DNA of 40,400 nucleotides from JAADGZ01 sp964596835. Its GTDB lineage: Bacteria; Pseudomonadota; Gammaproteobacteria; UBA6429; Thiohalophilaceae. This document shows, piece after piece, positions 22,976 to 31,343 of the stretch. A model generated the notes under the pieces. That model was not told the DNA's origin, did not search any database, and saw only the letters and a program-made list of their open reading frames with translations. The position numbers were made by a program, and so were the translations under genes. The DNA lies in contig CAZQVV010000015.1 in the NCBI GenBank assembly GCA_964596835.1, forward strand, positions 1 to 40,400, read 5' to 3'. Position 1 is the stretch's first letter. The number at the start of each line of letters is the position of its first letter.

Positions 22976-23449
22976 ATGAAAACATTTAGCCAACTGGTAG
23001 CCGAGAGCGCTAAAAATATTGATGAAATTTTTCCCTGGGATCTGGAAGAGAAAAGAGATAGCCCGCCCATGCTACTCGACATTCGCGAACCCTATGAGTT
23101 TGATGCTATGCATATCAAAGACTCGACCAATGTTCCACGGGGCATTCTTGAAACCGCCTGTGAATATAATTTTGAGGAAACCGTACCCGAACTGGTAGAG
23201 GCGCGAGAACATGAAATCGTGGTTATCTGCCGTTCCGGCAACCGCAGTATTTTTGCTGCTGAAGTTATGCTTAAAATGGGATATAAAAATGTGGTTTCGC
23301 TCAAAACCGGCCTGCGCGGCTGGGTGGATTACGAACTGCCGCTGGTCGATGCCAATGAACAGGAAGTGAATGAAGATGCCGCTGATGAATATTTCACGCC
23401 AAAGCTACGTCCGGAACAAATAAGTCCAAACCCAACAACCACCAGCTAA
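22976..23449 (+). CDS. Rhodanese-domain sulfurtransferase
   Basis: A 157-residue single-domain rhodanese. The active-site loop is CRSGNR with Cys85 (VVICRSGNRS), preceded by LLDIREPYEF and HIKDSTNVPRG typical of the family. It could transfer sulfane sulfur to a dsr-linked acceptor. The start ATG at 22976 is preceded by GAAGG; a frame extending back into the regulator gene is not used. It follows the regulator gene by about 20 bases, so kinase, regulator and rhodanese form one operon. The terminator stem begins inside its last codons. Confidence 0.93.
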   Translation: MKTFSQLVAESAKNIDEIFPWDLEEKRDSPPMLLDIREPYEFDAMHIKDSTNVPRGILETACEYNFEETVPELVEAREHEIVVICRSGNRSIFAAEVMLKMGYKNVVSLKTGLRGWVDYELPLVDANEQEVNEDAADEYFTPKLRPEQISPNPTTTS

Positions 23450-23469
23450 CGCTGGTGGTTGTTGGGTTT
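23428..23469. terminator. Strong intrinsic terminator after rhodanese gene
   Basis: A perfect 19-bp stem, AAACCCAACAACCACCAGC with its complement, has loop TAAC that contains part of the stop codon. It ends with TTT on the right and AAA on the left, so it can serve the converging methyltransferase gene as well. Confidence 0.92.
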
Positions 23470-23482
23470 GTTAGTCATATTG

Positions 23483-24103
23483 TTACAATACTCGTCTATA
23501 TAACCCATAAACATACGGTCTTGGATCACCATCAGGGTTAATGTACGTATGGTTAAATGATGATATTAGTTCAAATGATTGACCCAATCTTTCCGATAAT
23601 TCATCAAGAGAATACCTATGCAGTGACAAGCTGGCACATTTAGGCGCCCCCGTTTTTGAAAATTCAGCAAATATGGCGTAGCCATCTACCTTTAATTTGG
23701 ATTTGATATTTTTAAAATAACAATTTATATCATCTTCATCAGTTAGAAAATGTAAAACCGCCCTATCAATCCAGATATCTACCTTTGGAATGCTATCTAC
23801 AATTGGAAGAGATATGTCCTGGCAAAGACAACGAATTTTATGGCCATCATCTTGCACCCTTTTCTTAACCTTATTTAGCGCCTCAATGCTAATATCATTG
23901 AGAATTAATTCTGCGCCTTTTAAAATTAGCTGATCAATCAAAACAGATGTCCCTGCGCCCGGTAAAAACACTGTGCAACCATCTATGCCTGGAACTTGAT
24001 TTAGTAATTCAAATGTTTTTGACACATCCTTTTCATACCACCCAAGTTTTGAATCTTCTGTACCTGAAAATATTGAATTCCAATGTTCACTACTTGATTT
24101 CAT
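23483..24103 (-). CDS. Class I SAM-dependent methyltransferase-like protein
   Basis: A protein of about 206 residues starting MKSSSEHWNSIFSG. It has a Rossmann-type SAM site (TVFLPGAGTSVLIDQL), acidic LILNDIS, and VDIWIDRAVLHFL as motif for the later strands. It resembles small thiol/metalloid-type methyltransferases that start with a W-x-x-I/F motif, but I cannot name the substrate. The frame is open up to 24166; I chose 24103 because AAGGA precedes it. It is visibly more AT-rich than the dsr and trp genes, pointing to transfer, and is the last gene of the leftward mercury operon. Confidence 0.78.
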   Translation of the reverse strand: MKSSSEHWNSIFSGTEDSKLGWYEKDVSKTFELLNQVPGIDGCTVFLPGAGTSVLIDQLILKGAELILNDISIEALNKVKKRVQDDGHKIRCLCQDISLPIVDSIPKVDIWIDRAVLHFLTDEDDINCYFKNIKSKLKVDGYAIFAEFSKTGAPKCASLSLHRYSLDELSERLGQSFELISSFNHTYINPDGDPRPYVYGLYRRVL

Positions 24104-24158
24104 AGTTTCTCGATTTTCCTTTTTCATAGTTAACAGACATTGTGATGTTGGGCATTTG

Positions 24159-24668
24159 TTAAACATGACAGCTTACGCCGTCTATTACCTTTTTTGCATT
24201 CTGATACAGTGCAAACAACAGTAGCAAGCTGGCGGTTATAAATATCTCGATTTGATGAGTTGCAATAAACCCTTGCAAGCGAATTCCAAATGTGCCGCCT
24301 AATGCGGGCATCAGGCTGGCAATAATCCCTATCGCAATCGGTAATATCGGGGAACAACATAACATGGGGGCAAGAAGCCCTATCACTACGCCGCCTGCAG
24401 CCGACGATTTACTGGACTTTTGACCCTGTTTTACCAGGTAAATAATAAACGATATTATAAGTGATGCCAGCCCGGCCATCAACACAGAGAATCCAATCAG
24501 GGTTGGATTTAAATACTGTAGCGCTTCAAAACTACTATAACCCCCGGTATAAGATGCGGGTAAAGTCATTAAATATAACAACAGAAAGGCGACAAAACTG
24601 ATTATGGAAATCCGCTGATAGATTCGAATATTAAAAACAATTTTTAAGGCATTGAAAATTATTTTCAT
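24159..24668 (-). CDS. Membrane protein with Cys-Cys pair, mer-associated
   Basis: A 169-residue membrane protein with four to five hydrophobic segments (about 21-41, 57-79, 92-123 and 139-157). The vicinal pair Cys104-Cys105 lies inside a membrane segment as LAPMLCCSPILP, which recalls the Cys pair in the first helix of MerT. The start codon overlaps the stop of the thioredoxin-like gene by four bases (ATGA). Placement in the mer operon suggests mercuric-ion or other metal transport. It is not MerT, which is encoded upstream, and I do not recognise the exact family. Confidence 0.8.
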   Translation of the reverse strand: MKIIFNALKIVFNIRIYQRISIISFVAFLLLYLMTLPASYTGGYSSFEALQYLNPTLIGFSVLMAGLASLIISFIIYLVKQGQKSSKSSAAGGVVIGLLAPMLCCSPILPIAIGIIASLMPALGGTFGIRLQGFIATHQIEIFITASLLLLFALYQNAKKVIDGVSCHV

Positions 24669-25225
24669 TCTGAGGTTCCATTGGAAAATTTGAGGATCAG
24701 GTTCATGCTAATGTTTGGCGCCGTATTCACAGCTCGCACCCAGCCTTTTTCATCAATTAGGAAATAAATATCGGGAAATTTCTTTTTATTAAGTTCCTGA
24801 TCCATTTGCTTCGACGCTTCTCCTATGATCCAGTTACCCGGATTCTTAAGTCGTGGCGCAAATTTCCGCATAAATGTCAGCATATCTACCCCAGGGTATC
24901 CGCCATTGTTAAAATTACGCAAAGCAATGATTACCATCCCGGTCTTTTTCAATGCAGCCTGTTTTTTCTGCATGGCTTTAACGCCGGCAACACAAGTATG
25001 GCACCAGGTTGAAAATAACCACAACATCACCTTATGACCTTTATATTCCGCAAGTAAATGCTGTTTTGCCTGACTTGTGAAACTGACATCTGATAGCCTG
25101 AAAGGAAGTTTCCGGGGTGATAAATTGAAAGACCATGCAGTCAATGGCTGCGCCATCAATAACGACAGAAAAATTATTAATTTTATGGTTTTCAATTTCG
25201 GGGTCTCCGTGAACCATTTCTTCAA
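24665..25225 (-). CDS. TlpA/thioredoxin-like exported protein, mer-associated
   Basis: A 186-residue protein with an N-terminal hydrophobic signal or anchor (IKLIIFLSLLMAQPLTAWSF, about 14-33) and a thioredoxin-type fold with the dithiol Cys75-Cys78 (STWCHTC). It should act outside the cytoplasmic membrane as a disulfide reductant or thiol relay. Its ATG overlaps the merA stop by four bases (ATGA) and its own stop overlaps the next gene the same way. It is therefore translationally coupled to mercuric reductase. A role in keeping periplasmic mercury ligands reduced is speculation. Confidence 0.82.
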   Translation of the reverse strand: MKKWFTETPKLKTIKLIIFLSLLMAQPLTAWSFNLSPRKLPFRLSDVSFTSQAKQHLLAEYKGHKVMLWLFSTWCHTCVAGVKAMQKKQAALKKTGMVIIALRNFNNGGYPGVDMLTFMRKFAPRLKNPGNWIIGEASKQMDQELNKKKFPDIYFLIDEKGWVRAVNTAPNISMNLILKFSNGTSE

Positions 25226-26856
25226 CCTGCACAGCAGGAAAGCTGGCTTACGTCTTTGTTAAAGGTTTGCGCGGTCAACTTTAACCCTTCCACCATCGTC
25301 AGGTAGGGAAATAACTGATCGGCAAGTTCTTGAATGGTCATGCGATTACGGATGGCGAGTGCTGCTGTCTGGATAATTTCACCGCCTTCATGCGCCAATA
25401 CCTGACAGCCGACGATACGACCGCTGTCTTTTTCTGCCACCAACTTGATAAAACCACGAGTATCGAAATTAGCCAACGCCCGTGGCACATTTTCCAGATC
25501 CAGCGTTCGGGTCTCAATCCGCAAACCCTGTTTTTGAGCCTGCCGTTCATCCAACCCGACCGTGCCGACTTGCGGATTGGTAAACACCACCGCAGGCATA
25601 ACCGATAAATCAATCGCCACATCATCACCGGTCATGTTACGGGCGGCACGAGTACCGGCAGCGGCAGCGACATATACAAACTGGGGTAGATTGGTGCAAT
25701 CGCCAGCCGCATAAATGTTTTCGACATTGGTACGCATGTGGTCATCAATGATAATTGCACCGCGTTGATTGGTCTTAACACCGACTTTGTCCAACTCCAG
25801 CGCGTCTGTATTTGGCTTGCGACCGGCAGCCACCAGTAATTGATCGCCCTGCACTTCCCCCTTATTGGTTTGCAGAATAAATAGTTTACCCTGGTGGCTA
25901 ATAGAATTAGGCGATGTGTTTAGCATAACCTTAATCCCTTCATCTGCAAACGCTTGCATCAAGCCTTCACCAATTCCCGGATCTTCTTTTGATAACAGGG
26001 TGCTGCGCGCCAGCACGGTCACGTTTGCGCCAATATGGCGAAATGCCTGTGCCAGCTCAAGCGCAACCACAGATGCGCCTAACACAATTAAATGTTTCGG
26101 TATCGATTCTGTAATCAACGCTTCAGTTGATGTCCAGTAAGGTGTTTCTTTTAATCCCTGTATATCCGGTATTGCCGGAGTTGCACCCACGGTCAGCAAG
26201 ATACGATCTGCCCTGATTTCTTTTTCGCTACCGTCCTGTTTTGTGATTATCAATGTATTGTTGTCTTTAAATCGCGCCATTCCACGCAGGAGATTAATCC
26301 CTGGGTTACTTTCCAGAATACTTTCGTATTTGGCATAACGCAGTTTTCTGACCCATTCCTGTTGTTGCTCCATCATGGCCTTGCGGTCAATATTCGGCCT
26401 GTTTAGCGGTAACCCGTTAAAGGAATGATGACCTTGAATGTGCGCAATATATGCACCACGAATAAAAATCTTCGAGGGCACACAGCCTATATTGACACAC
26501 GTCCCGCCAATCAGATCCGCACCTTCTATAATCGTGACCGTTGCACCTTGTTCGGCAGCCTTAATTGCCGCCGCAACAGCGCCAGAACCGGTGCCGATAA
26601 TGGCAATCTGCAGGCCGCCGCCAGCACTGCTGCCGACGGTATCATCATTATTTATCAGAGTCGCCCCATACCCCTTTGACTCAATGGCTTTAAGTAGCTG
26701 GCTGCTCTCGACCGCACCCTGGGTCTCTATTCTGGCCAGTCCCTGTTCATAGGAGACTGAAGCCGTAACACCTTCAAGAGCATTCAGTGCCTCTTGAGCG
26801 CTTTGCGCGCAGTGATCACAGGTCATCCCCGTGATTTGTATGTTGACTGTCTTCAT
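25222..26856 (-). CDS. merA: Mercuric reductase
   Basis: A 544-residue flavoprotein. It has an N-terminal heavy-metal domain (GMTCDHC, Cys13 and Cys16), an FAD site (IAIIGTGSGAVAAAI), the redox-active dithiol GGTCVNIGCVPSK, an NAD(P)H domain (VLGASVVALELAQ) and a C-terminal vicinal pair in SCCAG that binds Hg(II). It reduces Hg(II) to volatile Hg(0) in the cytoplasm with NADPH. The start is ATG 26856 behind AGGTGA; the frame extends to a GTG at 26865. It lies 46 bases after merB and overlaps the thioredoxin-like gene. Confidence 0.97.
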   Translation of the reverse strand: MKTVNIQITGMTCDHCAQSAQEALNALEGVTASVSYEQGLARIETQGAVESSQLLKAIESKGYGATLINNDDTVGSSAGGGLQIAIIGTGSGAVAAAIKAAEQGATVTIIEGADLIGGTCVNIGCVPSKIFIRGAYIAHIQGHHSFNGLPLNRPNIDRKAMMEQQQEWVRKLRYAKYESILESNPGINLLRGMARFKDNNTLIITKQDGSEKEIRADRILLTVGATPAIPDIQGLKETPYWTSTEALITESIPKHLIVLGASVVALELAQAFRHIGANVTVLARSTLLSKEDPGIGEGLMQAFADEGIKVMLNTSPNSISHQGKLFILQTNKGEVQGDQLLVAAGRKPNTDALELDKVGVKTNQRGAIIIDDHMRTNVENIYAAGDCTNLPQFVYVAAAAGTRAARNMTGDDVAIDLSVMPAVVFTNPQVGTVGLDERQAQKQGLRIETRTLDLENVPRALANFDTRGFIKLVAEKDSGRIVGCQVLAHEGGEIIQTAALAIRNRMTIQELADQLFPYLTMVEGLKLTAQTFNKDVSQLSCCAG

Positions 26857-26902
26857 GTAAATCACCTTTTTTGTTTAGTTTCCGTGAAGGCATTTAGACC
26901 CC

Positions 26903-27610
26903 TCAAGGGATACTGGAAAAAGTTCGGTTCAACTGAACCAGGTTATATCGTGCAGCGTTCATTTTTTTGCCAATAGAAAATGCCTCATCAAGTGAGAGCA
27001 AAAAAGTGCCCGGATGCGATGCCATCCAGCGTTCACCCGTTTCACGTGAACGCAAGAAGAAAACATGGTGGCAAAAACTGGTTGTGATATTTTCTTTAAG
27101 CTCAACTTCATCGGGGACAAGAAAGGAGACCATTACCTGCTCGGTCTGGGAGGATTCGATACCTTCGGGTAACACAGTTAGTGATATTTCATCCCCACTC
27201 AATGCACAGTTTGACGTGATATCTGCGCTAATATTAAGCAGTTCAGGAAGAAACAGGGTGTCCCAGGCACACCAGGTGTAAACTGTTTTCCCGTTGACCT
27301 TAAAACGGTGCTGCGTTTCATCAATGGCAAGACCCCAGAAACCGATGATTCGACGACTGTCATCGTAAAATACGCCGGGCCAACTTTTGATCATTGTTTT
27401 CACAGTGGTTAGCAGCATGTCGACACGTTCAGACAGGTGTTCGAGCGAAACGGCATCGCCTTCACTTAACAGGCGGTAAAGTTTTAACGCAAGGCGCTGT
27501 TCAGCGATACCCATCACAGGAAAGGCATCAATGAAGTGTTGAGCCAGATGATCAACATCAGGACTCATTAAACCATCTACAGGAAGTCTCTTATCTGCTA
27601 TATCAATCAC
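26903..27610 (-). CDS. merB: Organomercurial lyase
   Basis: A 235-residue MerB. The catalytic set is visible: Cys114 and Asp117 in YTWCAWDTLF and Cys180 in SFCHHVFF, equivalent to Cys96, Asp99 and Cys159 of the plasmid R831b enzyme. It cleaves the carbon-mercury bond of organomercurials, and MerA then reduces the released Hg(II). It lies between merP and merA, 19 bases after merP, so the operon gives broad-spectrum resistance. The protein is slightly longer at the N terminus than the reference enzymes. Confidence 0.95.
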   Translation of the reverse strand: MIDIADKRLPVDGLMSPDVDHLAQHFIDAFPVMGIAEQRLALKLYRLLSEGDAVSLEHLSERVDMLLTTVKTMIKSWPGVFYDDSRRIIGFWGLAIDETQHRFKVNGKTVYTWCAWDTLFLPELLNISADITSNCALSGDEISLTVLPEGIESSQTEQVMVSFLVPDEVELKENITTSFCHHVFFLRSRETGERWMASHPGTFLLSLDEAFSIGKKMNAARYNLVQLNRTFSSIP

Positions 27611-27629
27611 TCTTGCATCTCCCGTCTTT

Positions 27630-27929
27630 TTATTGTTTCAGTGTGGAGGGATAACCTGCATTAGCCATCGCTTTGGTTAATGCTTCGATATTGGTTTTGC
27701 CGGGATCGAAAGTTACCGTTGCGGTTTTGGTGTCAAAGCTTGCTTTCGCCTCAGTGACACCCTTAACTTTTTCCAACGCCTTGCGAATGGTAATCGGGCA
27801 AACCCTACAGGTCATGCCAGGGACATCAAACGTCACAGTTTTGCTTTCATCTGCCTGCGCCATGGATATAAAAGCTAAATTCATCAGTGAAACGCTTATT
27901 AGAAATGAAAATAATATTGTGCGTATCAT
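27630..27929 (-). CDS. merP: Periplasmic mercuric-ion binding protein MerP
   Basis: A 99-residue protein with a signal peptide (about residues 1-26, cleaved after AQA) and a single heavy-metal domain whose ligand cysteines are Cys41 and Cys44 in GMTCRVCPITIRKALE. It scavenges Hg(II) in the periplasm and delivers it to MerT. The length and motif are typical. It follows merT by 36 bases and precedes merB. Confidence 0.96.
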   Translation of the reverse strand: MIRTILFSFLISVSLMNLAFISMAQADESKTVTFDVPGMTCRVCPITIRKALEKVKGVTEAKASFDTKTATVTFDPGKTNIEALTKAMANAGYPSTLKQ

Positions 27930-27965
27930 TTTTCTACTCCTCCAGTTAAATATTTTCTTAAATAG

Positions 27966-28325
27966 TTATTCAAAAAATGCAAGTCCGTAGTATGGGAAAG
28001 CCAGCAAGGCGATCATCAATACGGTAACAACCCAGAAAATGATGCGTTGGTTGCGTAAGGTGCTGGGTATGGCGCAGGCATCACCAGGGGAACATTGTCG
28101 AGGCACCAGATAAAGTTTTCGAAACGCCAGAAACAAAAATACCAGCGTGATGCTTATAAAAATTGGTCGATAGGGTTCTAGTGCCGTGAGATTGCTTATC
28201 CAGGTCCCGCCAATACCAAGTCCCAGTAATACCAGAGGCCCGATGCAACACAACGAGCCGCCAATAGCGGCAATTATCGCTAAAATCATGGAGCGTTTAT
28301 TGCTCCCGGTGGTTCGATCAGTCAT
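27966..28325 (-). CDS. merT: Mercuric-ion transport protein MerT
   Basis: A 119-residue membrane protein with three hydrophobic segments. The vicinal pair Cys26-Cys27 (GGSLCCIGPLVLLGLG) lies in the first helix. A second cysteine pair, in RQCSPGDACAIP (residues 76-87), lies in the cytoplasmic loop, matching the MerT architecture. It imports Hg(II) from MerP for reduction by MerA. It is the first gene of the operon, about 35 bases after a MerR-type promoter. Confidence 0.96.
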   Translation of the reverse strand: MTDRTTGSNKRSMILAIIAAIGGSLCCIGPLVLLGLGIGGTWISNLTALEPYRPIFISITLVFLFLAFRKLYLVPRQCSPGDACAIPSTLRNQRIIFWVVTVLMIALLAFPYYGLAFFE

Positions 28326-28359
28326 GGCTGTTTCTCTCTAATCTTTGAGCTTGGTGATA

Positions 28360-28391
28360 AGCTTAATCCCTGTACCCAAGTACAGAGTCAA
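28360..28391 (-). promoter_or_regulatory. MerR-type mer promoter and operator
   Basis: Read leftward, TTGACT (28391-28386) is the -35 element and TAAGCT (28365-28360) the -10. They are separated by an overlong 19-20 base spacer that contains the perfect dyad CTGTAC-TTGG-GTACAG (28385-28370). This is the classical arrangement of MerR-controlled promoters such as that of Tn501, in which MerR untwists the spacer on binding Hg(II). Confidence 0.9.
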
Positions 28392-28483
28392 GAGGAAAAT
28401 TTTCTGTTATTTAACCTTTATGAGGACAGCGAAAAGACTGGCGGTGAGAAACCGATTGATCTGGTACGTGCAAGGCATCAACA

Positions 28484-28504
28484 ACCACCCGCAGAGCGGG
28501 TGGT
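28484..28504. repeat. GC hairpin, possible IS200/IS605-like end
   Basis: ACCACCCGC (28484-28492) pairs perfectly with GCGGGTGGT (28496-28504) around the loop AGA. Hairpins of this sequence type are common at subterminal ends of IS200/IS605-family elements, so this may be a remnant at the boundary of the mercury island. No transposase is seen. Confidence 0.35.
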
Positions 28505-28608
28505 ATAATGAAAGCCGCTGGAAGGGGCTATTGTTAAAGTCAAACGTCTACCCCCCCATCGGTTCCGAACATTTTTCTTCTCGTTTCTGATTCTTAATGT
28601 GACCCGGC

Positions 28609-28742
28609 AGGGTGGGCACGATTTTTGTCTACCACAGGCACTTCCTTCGGTCGCCCACGCGGGAAATTTCAAGAACCTCTTTCACATGTTTAACGTCCAA
28701 AAATGAAGTAACGCGTGGGCACAAAACCCGTGCCCACCCTAC
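28609..28742. repeat. Palindromic dispersed repeat
   Basis: The left end AGGGTGGGCACG is complementary to CGTGCCCACCCT at the right end. Further arms GCCCACGCG and CGCGTGGGC lie inside. A CCACAGGCACTTCCTTCGG segment in the middle is shared with the 226-bp MITE-like element. Non-coding. Confidence 0.65.
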
Positions 28743-29148
28743 AGCACTGGCAGTCGGAGAGAATCCCGCTCAGTACATCAAGACCACCAGTGTGGATGAC
28801 TCGATGAAACATGGGTGAGAAATATTATGGGTGAAATAATCCCGCTAAAACGACATGAGAATGTTTATCGCTACTCTCATGTAGTGATTTTGCCAAGCTG
28901 ATGAGTGAAGTGTGGAGTTAGTTACGTGAAGCTAATTGCAGAGAAATATAGAAAGTTAAACCCATCAGAGTTTTCCTGAGCAGAGCCGAAGGGCTCAGGG
29001 CGAACGGAATATGACAGTGCTTCGCAGCAAGCTGCGGGGAATAAGACCCAATATGATTCAAACGCTACGCTAACTATTCACCATAAAGATTGACGTTCTG
29101 TCTGACGTTCGAGGTCTCGATCAGGATTCGTTTATTCATATTGAAGAG

Positions 29149-30657
29149 TTACATGCTATTGTAGATTTCCATAACTTCATTTTCCTTGTCACCCGTTGAG
29201 CGTGCGCCATCATTGCGTAACACTTCAATGTGTTCAAGATAAGCCTGATTCACGTCGCCGGTGACATACTCGCCGTTAAAGACAGACGTATCGAAGCGTT
29301 TGATGTTTTTAGCTTTCTTGCGAACAGCCTTAACCAGATCGTCCAGATCCTGATAAATAAGCCAGTCAGCGCCGATGACCTCGGCAATTTCCTCTTCGTT
29401 GCGGCCGTGGCCAATCAACTCGTGGGCGGCGGGCATATCGATGCCGTATACGTTCGGATAGCGCACTGGTGGTGCAGCCGAGGCGAAATAAACTTTTTTC
29501 GCGCCTGAGTCACGCGCCATCTGTATAAGCTGTTTTGAAGTTGTGCCACGCACAATAGAATCATCTACCAGCAATACATTTTTACCGCGAAACTCCAGCT
29601 CAATGGGGTTGAGCTTCTGGCGTACGGATTTCTTGCGCTCAGTTTGCCCCGGCATAATGAAGGTTCGGCCGATATAGCGATTCTTGATAAAGCCTTCGCT
29701 GTAGTTCACATTCAGCGCATAAGATAATTGCAGCGCGGCGGTACGACTGGTGTCGGGGATGGGCAGTACCACGTCGATGTCATAATCGGGTTTCAGCCGT
29801 TTTATTTTCGCCGCCAGATAATCACCCATACGCATACGCGCCTTGTATACCGAAATGCCATCGATCATCGAATCCGGCCGGGCAAAGTAAACGTGTTCGA
29901 ATATACAGGGGGTCAGTTCCGGATTCTCGGCGCACTGTTGTGCTTGTAGCTTGCCGTCCATGTCAATAAACACGGCCTCACCGGGCGCCACGTCACGCAG
30001 CAGTTCATAGCCGATAATGCCCAGTGCGACACTTTCCGACACCACCGCATATTCCTTGCCTTTATCCGACTCACGCACGCCCACCGCCAGGGGCCGAATA
30101 CCATGGGGATCACGAAATGCCAGAATGCCTCGTCCGGTAATCATGGTGACCACGGCATAGGCTCCCCGGCAGCGCTTATGCAACGCGGCCACCGCTTTAA
30201 AAGCGTCTTCAGCACATAGCTGCAACTGGCTAGCCATCCCCAGTTCATGCGCCAGCACATTGAGCAGAATTTCCGAATCCGAATCCGTGTTGATATGCCG
30301 ACGATCCTGCACAAACAGTTCGTGTTTGAGTTCTTCAGCATTGGTCAGGTTGCCGTTGTGTGCGAGCGCAATCCCGAAGGGTGAATTCACATAAAAGGGC
30401 TGGGCTTCAGCCGAGGTGAAACAACCTGCTGTAGGATAGCGCACGTGTCCGATACCGATATTGCCCTTGAGGCGCAGCATATGCCGAGTACGAAAAACAT
30501 CACGCACCAGGCCGTTGTCTTTACGCATATACATGCGATTCTGATCGCAGGTAATAATGCCTGCGGCATCCTGCCCCCGATGTTGAAGCATGGTCAGACC
30601 ATCATACAGGGCCTGATTGACCGGAGTTTTAGCGACAATACCGATGATCCCACACAT
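29149..30657 (-). CDS. purF: Amidophosphoribosyltransferase
   Basis: A 502-residue class II glutamine amidotransferase. The catalytic Cys follows the start Met (MCGIIGIV). The RHRGQDAAGI-like segment (LQHRGQDAAGI) and the phosphoribosyltransferase PRPP loop (VLLVDDSIVRGTTS) are present. It catalyses the first committed step of purine synthesis. The length is normal. GAGGAAA precedes the ATG. It is the last gene of the leftward dedD-cvpA-purF run, 34 bases after cvpA. Confidence 0.97.
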   Translation of the reverse strand: MCGIIGIVAKTPVNQALYDGLTMLQHRGQDAAGIITCDQNRMYMRKDNGLVRDVFRTRHMLRLKGNIGIGHVRYPTAGCFTSAEAQPFYVNSPFGIALAHNGNLTNAEELKHELFVQDRRHINTDSDSEILLNVLAHELGMASQLQLCAEDAFKAVAALHKRCRGAYAVVTMITGRGILAFRDPHGIRPLAVGVRESDKGKEYAVVSESVALGIIGYELLRDVAPGEAVFIDMDGKLQAQQCAENPELTPCIFEHVYFARPDSMIDGISVYKARMRMGDYLAAKIKRLKPDYDIDVVLPIPDTSRTAALQLSYALNVNYSEGFIKNRYIGRTFIMPGQTERKKSVRQKLNPIELEFRGKNVLLVDDSIVRGTTSKQLIQMARDSGAKKVYFASAAPPVRYPNVYGIDMPAAHELIGHGRNEEEIAEVIGADWLIYQDLDDLVKAVRKKAKNIKRFDTSVFNGEYVTGDVNQAYLEHIEVLRNDGARSTGDKENEVMEIYNSM

Positions 30658-30691
30658 GATCGTTTCCTCAACTAATAAAAATCAGAGACTG

Positions 30692-31180
30692 CTAAAAATG
30701 AAAATTGTCAGCCAAACTGTCCGGCAGGAAACCCCGCATCCGCACCGCAATGGCCTGAAAGCGAAATAGCAAGGCCGAATTCCGCCACATGGGCTGTTTG
30801 GGAAGCTCGGTTAAGCCGGACAACAACACCAGTACCGAGACCAGCAATACACCCCGCAGGAAACCAAAGACAACCCCCAGGAAGCGATCCGTTCCGCTCA
30901 GGCCGGTACGCTGCACCAGCCGTACGGCAAAGAAATTTATCACGGTGGAAACGATAAGCGACATGACAAACAGGATGACAAAAGCAATAATAAGGCGAAA
31001 AGATGAATTTTCAATGCTGGACGCCAGCATTTCTGACAAGCCGCCGGAAAAGGTGAGTGATACCCAGAAGGATAGCATCCAACCTGCCAGCGAAAGCGCT
31101 TCTTTAACAAACCCCCGGATGAGGCTGATAAAGGAGGAAATTAACAATACTCCAAGAATTGCATAGTCAATACCAATCAT
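30692..31180 (-). CDS. cvpA: CvpA family membrane protein
   Basis: A 162-residue inner-membrane protein with about four hydrophobic segments (4-20, 26-45, 62-88 and 101-122) and the family opening IDYAILGVLLISSFISLIRG. CvpA precedes purF in many gammaproteobacteria and is linked to colicin V production and envelope stress tolerance. AGAGGT lies before the ATG. The context is diagnostic. Confidence 0.93.
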   Translation of the reverse strand: MIGIDYAILGVLLISSFISLIRGFVKEALSLAGWMLSFWVSLTFSGGLSEMLASSIENSSFRLIIAFVILFVMSLIVSTVINFFAVRLVQRTGLSGTDRFLGVVFGFLRGVLLVSVLVLLSGLTELPKQPMWRNSALLFRFQAIAVRMRGFLPDSLADNFHF

Positions 31181-31343
31181 TTATACCTCTTGTCTCAAAA
31201 CAGGCGCCCAACGGCGCCATTGATAAACAACCCCGCAGCAAGCTGGCGGGGTATTAAGTGGTAGCATGCTGATGGGTTTTGCTTCGCTCTACCCATCCTA
31301 CTGTTTTTCGCTGCAAGCAGCGGGGAATAACACCCAAAGAGAT
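31181..31343. repeat. Nested repeat fragments between dedD and cvpA
   Basis: A hairpin CCCCGC...GCGGGG (about 31230-31251) and a related CGCTGC...GCAGCGGGG (about 31309-31326) flank a 31-base fragment (31271-31301) that matches an arm of the palindrome at 1926-2044. This looks like accumulated remnants of dispersed repeats. Confidence 0.5.

Larger units (their letters stand above)
28392..29148. other. Gene-poor stretch between mer promoter and purF
   Basis: About 750 bases without a convincing gene. It is where a divergent merR might be expected, but no frame here resembles MerR. It holds a 9-bp hairpin at 28484-28504, a palindromic repeat at 28609-28742, an 8-bp inverted repeat ACATGAGA/TCTCATGT near 28853-28883, and short dispersed repeat fragments near 28975-29040. 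An 81-residue plus-strand frame across the promoter looks non-coding. Confidence 0.5.

Noticed and set aside
28345..28590. 81-aa plus-strand frame considered as merR or a transposase remnant
   Set aside because: It reads through the mer promoter, has no helix-turn-helix or Hg-binding cysteines, and is not similar to any transposase I recognise.
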